Position numbers and translations under genes: made by a program | The notes under the pieces: generated by a model | Seen by the model: only the letters and a program-made list of their open reading frames with translations | Database searches by the model: none | What the model was told of the DNA's origin: nothing | Origin: Dipteronia dyeriana | Taxonomy: Eukaryota > Streptophyta > Magnoliopsida > Sapindales > Sapindaceae | Direction of reading: 5' to 3' | Length of the DNA stretch: 64,000 nucleotides | Assembly: GCA_032871835.1 (NCBI GenBank) | Contig: CM065295.1 | Coordinates: forward strand, 82,019,819-82,083,818 | Shown: piece by piece, positions 56,760 to 64,000 of the stretch | Layout: each line of letters begins with the position of its first letter | Position numbering within the stretch: position 1 is the stretch's first letter

Positions 56760-59700
56760 TCGATGTTAGACCCGAATTGGTCACCGGGAAGTCAGGAGAA
56801 TCCTGATAGATAATGGAAGTTCAACAGACATTCTCAATGTAGCCGTCTACGATCAACTCAGGTTAGACCGAAAAGACCTACAACCCTTCCATACTCCACT
56901 CAAAGGATTCAGGGGAATTGAGGTCAGGTCACTCGGGACGGTAAAGCTACATGTGAAGATTGGAGTGACACCTTGCCAGAGAACTGTATTGCTCGACTTC
57001 GTGGTGGTAGACTTGGACACTTGGCCATGTAATGCACTATTGGGACGACCATTCCTGAATAAAACTAAGGTCGTAACAGCCACTTATGCCTTAATGATCA
57101 AGTTCCCGACCGAACAGGGGGTCGGTATAGTCAAGGGATCCCAAGAGATGACCCGAAGAGCTAACCTGTCAGTATACAAAGACAAGAATGATGAGCAGGT
57201 TTGCACTATAACACAACCGAGTCAGAACAAAAAGCCACTATCATTTGAATTCGATCCAAGGGAAGAGCCGAATGAATCCAAAACTGAACCGGTTGAAGAA
57301 ATCATCTTGAAAGAAGATGAACCAGACAAAAAGGTCAAGATCGGGGTCAACCTGAAAGGAAAAGTCAAACAAAGTCTCATTGATCTACTTAAAGAATACA
57401 GGGATGCGTTCGCTTGGAGTCATGAAGACATGGTCGGGATAGATGCCCGAATAATATCCCACCATCTCACAGTAGACCCGAATGTAAAGCCGGTGATACA
57501 AAAGAGAAGATCATTCAATCTCGAGAGAAGTCAGACAATCAAACAGGAAGTAGGGAAGCTACTCGCTGTAGGATCGATCAGAGAGGTCTATTACCCTCAA
57601 TGGGTAGCTAACGTAGTCCTCGTCCAAAAGAAAAATGGACAATGGAGGATGTGCGTAGATTTTACAGATCTGAACAAAGCATATGCCCTAAAGATACTTT
57701 TCCACTTCCAAGGATAGGTCAGTTGGTGGATGCTACATCAAGCCATGAGTTGCTCAGTTTCATGGACGCCTACTTGGGATATAACCAAATCCGAATGAAC
57801 AAGGATGACGAAGAAAAAACAACATTCACAACTGATCAAGGTTTATATTGTTACACAGTAATGCCCTTCGGGTTAAAAAATGCAGGGGCAACATATCAAA
57901 GTTGGTCAACAGGATCTTCGCACAACAAAAATTGGAAGGAATATGGAAGTATACATTGATGACATGCTGACCAAAAGCATCACGGCAGACAAGCACACTT
58001 CCGACCTGCGAGAAACATTTGATGTCTTGAGGAGATACCAAATGAAGCTAAATCCAAACAAGTGTTTATTCGGGATTCCTTCAGGAAGATTCCTGGGTTT
58101 TTAACACCAATGAGGAATCGAAGTCAACCCCGAGAGGATCCAGGCCCTGTAAAAAATGACATCACCGAGGACACTCAAAGAAGTACAGCGCCTAACATGA
58201 TGCTTAGCTTCCTTGGGTAAATTCATCTCAATGGCCACTAATAGATGCGTACCATTTTTCAAAGTAATTAGAAAAGGGAAAAGACTCGAATGGAATGAAG
58301 AATGCGAGCAGGCATTCTTAAAAATTAAAGAATACCTGGGGCAGACTCACATCCTTTCAAAACCTCAGATGGGAGAAACACTTCAACTGTACTTATCAAT
58401 TACAGAACTAGCAGCAAGCTTAGTCCTAGTCAGAACAGAAGAGGGAGTACAAAAGCCAGTATACTATACCAGCAAAGCACTTCTACCAGCCTAGACCAAG
58501 TATTCACAGGCAGAGAAAATGACCATAGCATTGCTTTTAGCAGCAAGGAAGCTAAGGTCATATTTTTAGGCTCATACAATCCAGATACTCACTGATTGCC
58601 CATTAAAGCAAATTATACAGAAGCCAGAGATTTAAGAAAGATTAACCAAATGGGTAATCGAACTAAGTGAATTCGATATCCACTACATCCACATGACATC
58701 TCTCAAAGGGCAAGCAGTGACAGATTTTATAGCAGAGTTCACAGAGCTAAACTTAAAAGCAAAAAGGATGTTGGGAAAAAATTTCCCATGGAAATTGTAT
58801 GTGGATGGCTCTTCAAACACTCATGGCAGCGGGGCAGGGATCGTAGTATGCACTCCTGAAGGAGATGATGTGGAATGTACCATGAGGTTTGACTTCAAAG
58901 CAACCAACAATCAAGCCGAGTACGAGGCTCTACTAGCTGGACTTAGAGTCTGCATAGCTCTCGGGGCAGATGAAGTCGAGATATTCAGCGATTCACAGGT
59001 AGTTGTCAACCAAGCCCTGGACAAGTACCAAGCCAAGGATGAAAGCATGATAGCCTACCGTGACATTGCAAAACAGCTTCTCCAGAAATTCAAAGAAAAT
59101 AAAATGGCCTAGATTCCCAAGGAGAAGAATGAAAAGGCAGATGCATTGTCCAAACTAGCGTCAACAACAACCACAATCACAATCAGGCCAAAGACTATTC
59201 CAGTTGCACATCTCCTCAAACCGAGCACAGCTAACCAGAGAAACTTAGAAATTTTAGAAATCCGAACACCGCCAGACGGTTGGATAACTCAGCTAAAAAG
59301 GTTCATGGAAGAAGGCATGCTCCCGGAAGATCCCTTACAAGCAAAACGTATCAGGTATAGATCAACAAGGTACACATTAATTGGAGGAAAACTATACAGA
59401 AGGGGATTCTCGAACACTCTAAAGATGTGTGCCAGAAGAGGATGCATATCGGATATTACAGGAAATCCATGGAGGAGTTTGCAGAAACCACATTGGGGGT
59501 AAAAGTTTGGCACACAAGGTACTCAGGCAAGGCTATTATTTGCCTACTCTGTTCTCAGATGCACAACAGTGTTCGAAAAGTTACAATACCTGCCAAAGGA
59601 TTGCTAATGATATCCGACAACCCCCTGAGCAGCTCAAAAACCTCACATCCTCGTGGCCATTTGGATTTAATTGGCCCAATGCCAGTCGAGACAGAGGGTG

Positions 59701-60250
59701 GAACGAAGTATGCCATAATAGCCGTTGACTATTTCATGAAGTGGGTAGAAGCTGAAGCATTGGTGCATATCACAGAAGCAAACACCACAAATTTCATGAA
59801 AAAGAATATACTTTATAGGTTTGGAGTCCCAATCACTATAATCACTGACAATGACACCCAGTTCGATAACCTAAAATTCAGACAGTTGTGCAAAGAATAC
59901 CAGATTAACAATTACTATGCCACACCTGCCCACCCGCCCACCCTCAAACAAATGGGCAGGTCGAAGCAGTAAACAAAATCATCAAGCACACAATCAAAGT
60001 AATGCTAGATGCCAAGAAAGGAAGCTGGATTGAAAAGCTTCTCGAAGTATTATAGGCATATCGGACAACAGCAAGAACGGCAACTGGAGAGACTCCATTT
60101 ACTTTAGCGTTTGGAACAGAAGTTGTTATCCTCATAGAAACGTCATATACGTCACCTCTAGTCAGGCTCTATGATGAAGATCATAATGTCGATATGTTGT
60201 TACAAAGTCTGGATGAGCTAGAAGAGAAAATAGAAAACGGAGATGTCAGC
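56760..60250 (+). pseudogene. Gypsy pol: protease, RT, RNase H, aRNase H, integrase
   Basis: The protease motif LIDNGSSTDIL (about 56,795-56,830) and CNALLGRPFLNK are present. RT spans about 57,470-58,105 with WRMCVDFTDLNKAY, then VMPFGLKNAGATYQ and the catalytic YIDDM (about 57,952-57,966). RNase H follows (about 58,250-58,620). An additional RNase H begins LYVDGSSNTHGSGAGIV (about 58,794). Integrase has an HHCC-like zinc region (about 59,470-59,600), Asp in IAVDYF (about 59,728), Asp in ITDND (about 59,850) and a GQVEAVNK segment (about 59,955). Frameshifts occur near 57,690, 57,900, 57,950, 59,430 and 59,600-59,640. Stops lie at about 58,102, 58,492, 58,634 and 60,054. The integrase C-terminus appears deleted near 60,245. 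Confidence 0.9.
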
Positions 60251-61047
60251 TTCCCGACTCACCTTCGTCCCTTCGGGAACCCAGCAGTCTGGCGGGTTAG
60301 ACATGAGAAAGTAAGTCCCTGTCTTACCAGACTGCCTCAGCGTGAAGAAGTGCATGATTTCACTCGGGGAAGGTGGCGACAAGTTCATCCAACTGTATAT
60401 GTTCTACATGCACATCAAAAATTTATAGCTGTTCGGGGCCAGTTGAGCCGGAGCGATCCCTGCTTGACTGCTTCAGTCAGAAACCAAGCAATAAATGGCT
60501 GAGAAGGAAGAGTGACACCGCAGCAGAGCATGGATTCGTAGATTGCCACCATGCCTGGGGGAGGATTCCATGCAGCTTTATCACCCGCTGGAATCAGAGT
60601 AACCTAGTTAGGCAGATCGAATCGGGAACGATACTTTTCTATCCCATCTGCCCCGACTACATTCGGCTCGGTATCAAACCCACTCGGGCGAGTAGTAGAG
60701 AAAGAAAGGAGAGATATTCTGAACGCCTTTTCAACATCGTTCTCATTGACAGTCTGCTCCCTGATCCTAATATTGTCCGAGTTGTGCTTACGGACTTCAT
60801 TTCTGCTTTGATGTTTTCCCATCCTTCGAAAAGGTACCCTGTGATCAGAAATGTCAGAATCAGAACTAGATACAAGACTAAAAGTGACGTCAGGGTAAAG
60901 CCTAGAAACATCAACTTCTAAAAATGGAGGTTCATCAGTAGGGATTTCCCCCATTAATCTTCTAATGCAGGAAACCAAATGGAAATCCCCACGTTCTAAT
61001 GCATCAAGAGCAATATTAAAAAGACGATGACGGGAAGATGGATCCAT
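60245..61047 (-). pseudogene. Antisense accessory gene of the Gypsy element (PF04195/plant-mobile-domain-like)
   Basis: On the minus strand, ATG at 61,047 opens a 147-codon frame to TAG at 60,604. The homologous reading continues in the same direction with PPPGMVAIYESMLCCGVTLP (about 60,560-60,500), PFIAWFL, a Trp-rich LRLNWP stretch and SEIMHFFTLR (about 60,350), then NPPDCWVPEGTKVS down to about 60,245. The order 'P-G--A-YE--L--G--LP--PFI--FL' matches the family of putative gypsy-type transposon accessory proteins. At least two more in-frame stops are present. A TATA box lies 56 bp upstream of the ATG. The role is unknown. Tat-lineage elements are known to carry such extra genes between pol and the 3' LTR, some of them antisense. 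Confidence 0.78.
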
Positions 61048-61102
61048 TGAAACTAACCTTGAATAAAGAACTGGTGCAAAATCTTCTATAGAGAGGAGGT
61101 GA

Positions 61103-61109
61103 TTTTATA
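61103..61109 (-). promoter_or_regulatory. TATA box for the antisense accessory gene
   Basis: On the minus strand TATAAAA (context GCGTATAAAATCACC) lies 56 bp upstream of the ATG at 61,047. It points away from the 3' LTR toward pol. Confidence 0.6.
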
Positions 61110-61538
61110 CGCAACGAAATATGGGTTTAAGAAATTTTTCTGTTGGAAATTTTTGAGAATGAACCAACGTTGTCTCTTAGTGAAGAATTTAAAGAGTTGA
61201 TAGCACGAAACCCTAAGATCTCAAGGCGGGAAAAAACGATGATGAGGTTTGATGACTTTGGCGGTGCACGGGGAAACGCATATGTCATTTCTCATAAATG
61301 ATATCGAAAAACGAAGAGGCAAGGGACACGTGTCAAAAAGAGAACTGGCTTTCGCCGTCTGAGCTCCAAAACGTCGTCATCATTGAAGATCTCGTGTGAG
61401 GAGGCAAATCAAATTTACAGGGTCACCATTAAGACACGTCATTAAGACAAGACATTTATTCGGACACTGAAAAGATATTGAAAAACTAATTAAAATACTT
61501 TTGCCAGAAAAAATAAATTTGTTCAACAAAAATATTTT

Positions 61539-61548
61539 AAGGGGGTAT
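61539..61548 (+). promoter_or_regulatory. Polypurine tract of the Gypsy element
   Basis: AAGGGGGTAT directly abuts the 3' LTR start (TGTTATATG). The same tract and LTR start recur inverted at 63,511-63,530. Confidence 0.85.
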
Positions 61549-62405
61549 TGTTATATGTGAATTTTATCATACGTACACGTCATCAACAAAAAGGATAAAT
61601 TGCCAGGTGGACATCCGAATAGGCATTCAAACAATATCCTATAAGACATCACCAAAGAAGAGAAAACCCGAGTAAGCAAATGTTGAACAAAACCTATTCA
61701 GGGTCAATCAACGTTATATACTACTCGGGACCAGTTAAATGATACTCGGGGCTGGTTAGATGACATTTCTTCTCGAAAATAAATGATGTTACTTGGGACC
61801 AGCGGGTATTGTCCTTACTCGGGACGAACATGAAGAAAACTGAATAGAAGCTCATTGCATAGCCCACGTGGATCAAGTCATTAAAATACACAGAGATATC
61901 CATATCAAAAAGGAATCCCAATAAGAAGAGAATATTAAACAGAAAAGGTTCCCAATCAGGCAAACAACTTTATTTCTTCAAAAAGACTATGCTCTTATAA
62001 GTCCTAATTTGACTACATTACTAGAGTCTCATTCAGTCTCAAATACAAGACTCCGAAACAGGAAAGAAAATAATCAGCTTCAAGCAAGTAAATTATTGTA
62101 ATTAAATACAAAGATATTCTATTACTTGTACAAAGCAGATTATGGTTCTATAAACATGTAAATAGGCTAATAATCTCGCCAGAAAAGATACACAACATTC
62201 ATAGAAAAATACAGAGAGAAAAAAGAGAGATCGAGAGCTTGTAATATTATAATTTCATAGTGGATTTTGGCTTGGTTAATCATTCAACCACCCGTGGACG
62301 TTTCTCCGGTCATCGGAGTTTTATCCTTCTCTTTCTCTTTAAAATTACAGCCAAAATCCAATCCTTGTTGGCTTTTCTGATACAATCCAGAAACCGACGT
62401 CAACA
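61549..62405 (+). repeat. 3' LTR of the Gypsy element
   Basis: It is collinear with the 5' LTR but 81 bp shorter, mainly because the CT-rich microsatellite and adjoining bases are reduced near 62,320. Several substitutions hit CTCGGG boxes. Confidence 0.9.
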
Positions 62406-62634
62406 AAATCAATCTCTTGACGATTTGTGAATTGTTTCCTACATCTTTCTATGTATGAAAGATTTATGAATTATGCAAACTAAGACGATTCGAAATTACA
62501 ACAAGTGCTGTGATTTTCCTATGTCCAAATGCTTTGTAGGATTGATGACCAAATCATTGGTTAATAACCAAAATCCGAAAAATACACGTTAGCTTGAGCT
62601 TGACAATGTCTTGGGTTCTAATAGGTTATCTTAG

Positions 62635-62652
62635 TATATATATATATATATT
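62635..62652. repeat. (TA)n microsatellite
   Basis: About nine TA units between the Gypsy element and the next LTR. Confidence 0.85.
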
Positions 62653-62739
62653 GAAGGTGATTTTTGGATCGTTGAAAAGTTAACCGCCAAACATTAATAC
62701 GTAGACAGGTCGAAGCTTTAATCAGTTAAAAGGGTTGAA

Positions 62740-64000
62740 TGATCAAAGCTTCATTCTCTGTGGATGAGATACGATTTGTTTGTATTTAAGAATAATAATG
62801 TAGAAGAGTGGGAAATAAAGAATAAATCAAACACAACACATGTTTTACGTGGTAAAACCCCAGGACAGGGAAACATCCACGGTGCCGGTGACGGCGAGAA
62901 GAGATCCACTATGAATAGAATAATTACAACACTCAATACTCATTTTTCTCTCATATGATTGTTCATCCTTTTCCTCTAAGCCTCAATTGTTGATGATGAC
63001 CTTCTTTTTTTGTTATAATGAATACATGGTTGTATTTATATGGTTCGATCTAGGGTTGTCTTAGTTATTGTCGTACGAGTGGTGGATTTATTAATTAGAA
63101 TATTTGTAGGATTCTAGTAATATAGTCCGTTTAGAACTTATTTCCCGTTTGATGTTTATCCTCCTGGAAGCTATGAGTTTCTTTCTGACTATAATTCTCT
63201 GATATTGGAGAGGAAATAGGGATATTTCCTTATTGAAGTATGATTCCAAGATTCAGTATCTGAATGAATCTTTGCTTGATACGGCGTGTCCCGATAAGGT
63301 TATATTTCTTGTTTTGGCCGAGTAGACTTCGCTGAGTAGAAATTCTTGGCGAGCAGGATCTTCGTTCATTAAGGCTTCTTTTATTTGACAACTTTACTTG
63401 GCGCATACACTTATAACTTCCGTATCAATTTTCTCGATGACATGTCATTGGCCAATATCCCTCTCGTTAACTGGTTGACTTTTGATGATGTGTCATGCTG
63501 ACAAAAAATACATATAACAATACCCCCTCAAATCCGCGAAATGAGTTATTGACTACTCAACGAAGGGATTTGAATAGTTTTGATTTTTTGATTCTTCCAA
63601 ACTTATCGCTTTAACCCGACCAAGTATGTTATTAAACCGATCGCCTCTTCTTTTTCAAACTAATCATCTTATTAAACTAGTCAGTCTTGGACTCCTTGAC
63701 TTTTTACTCCCTTGTAGTTGGACCAGTAGGTGTCCTGGCTCTCTGCTCGGGATATTCCATCTTTTTTTTAACTAGTTGATGCCCTGCCTTGATAATCTTC
63801 AAGACAAGTTATATTGTTGAGATACATTTTTAAACATCAATGTCTTCGGGATATAGATCAAGTCACTAAGATGCCTTTTGATACTTTACTGTGAGATGAA
63901 GTTGCACTTGGTCCGGTCGGGCCATGTCTGATCACCAAATGATCAGTCATTTTTTAAGTGATCGGCTTCTGATTTTTTTTTGTGCGGCTCTCTTGCGGGA
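62740..64000 (-). mobile_element. 3' LTR and internal start of a second, related LTR element, cut by the window edge
   Basis: On the minus strand, TGAGGGGGTAT is a polypurine tract (63,530-63,520), directly followed by TGTTATATG, the same LTR start as the neighbouring Gypsy element. The LTR continues leftward to about 62,740. It contains the U5 boxes GTGGATGTTTCCCTG and TTTTACCACGTAAAA (about 62,885-62,840), which match those in the 53.9-62.4-kb element. Sequence right of 63,530 is internal to this element and no coding domain is visible before the window ends. The left LTR edge is approximate. Confidence 0.75.

Larger units (their letters stand above)
53895..62405 (+). mobile_element. 8.5-kb Ty3/Gypsy (Tat-lineage-like) LTR retrotransposon
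   Basis: Two direct LTRs (53,895-54,832 and 61,549-62,405), both TGTTATATG...TCAACA, enclose gag, protease, RT, RNase H, an additional archaeal-type RNase H, integrase and an antisense accessory gene. A polypurine tract precedes the 3' LTR. The domain order, dual RNase H and antisense gene near the 3' end fit the Tat (Ogre/Retand) lineage. Flanking pentamers (taaaa, aaatc) do not form a clean target duplication. Coding regions have many stops and frameshifts and the LTRs differ by several indels, so the copy is inactive and not recent. Confidence 0.92.

Noticed and set aside
1..64000. tRNA, rRNA or snRNA genes
   Set aside because: I looked for cloverleaf B-box patterns and conserved rRNA words and found none that I could support by eye. 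A tRNAscan or Infernal run would decide.

Overview
The window is nuclear DNA from a flowering plant. It is AT-rich and carries split genes with GT-AG introns, TATA-box promoters, a nuclear gene for a plastid NDH-complex subunit, and dense transposable elements. A eudicot is likely. As I remember it, the gene order KGD4-like, NDHS, PH-domain protein, organellar NDPK resembles a run on Arabidopsis chromosome 4 near At4g23890-At4g23900. I could not check that here.

Layout. 1-3.1 kb: tandem repeats and a 5'-truncated, minus-strand Ty1/Copia remnant. 3.2-5.7 kb: a small uncharacterised basic protein gene on a segment that recurs at 27.1-30.9 kb. 5,673-19,228: a 13.6-kb Mutator-like element (MULE) with a 10-bp target duplication. 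It carries a plus-strand DUF1985/Ulp1-protease gene and a minus-strand transposase gene, both decayed. Each gene has an inferred leader intron packed with the motif GATCGAGAA. A 4.5-kb hAT transposon (13,518-18,009) sits inside the first coding exon of the MULE transposase. 20.2-21.5 kb: a third member of the small-protein family, split by a solo LTR with a perfect 5-bp target duplication. 21.5-26.7 kb: LTR debris and two short Harbinger-like elements, one with a 36-bp C tract. 27.1-30.9 kb: the second segment copy, carrying a 560-bp hAT MITE whose empty site survives in the first copy. 30.9-34 kb: AT-rich repeats.

34.0-46.2 kb is the gene core: a KGD4/MRPS36-like gene (+), intronless NDHS (-), a seven-coding-exon PH-domain gene (+) and a seven-exon organellar nucleoside diphosphate kinase gene (+). 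All four reading frames are intact.

46.2-64 kb: a 3.5-kb TIR element carrying an intron-containing fragment of a CML21/22-like EF-hand gene; an F-box/DUF295 pseudogene; an 8.5-kb Ty3/Gypsy (Tat-lineage) element with broken gag-pol and an antisense accessory gene that has its own TATA box; and the 3' LTR of a related minus-strand element that runs off the right edge.

The intact genes are not an operon. Three of the four serve organelles: the 2-oxoglutarate dehydrogenase complex, the chloroplast NDH complex and organellar nucleotide balance. The most unusual part is the MULE. It pairs a DUF1985-type gene with dense short-motif arrays, as in the Arabidopsis VANDAL elements, where a DUF1985-class protein (VANC) binds clustered motifs and reverses silencing.
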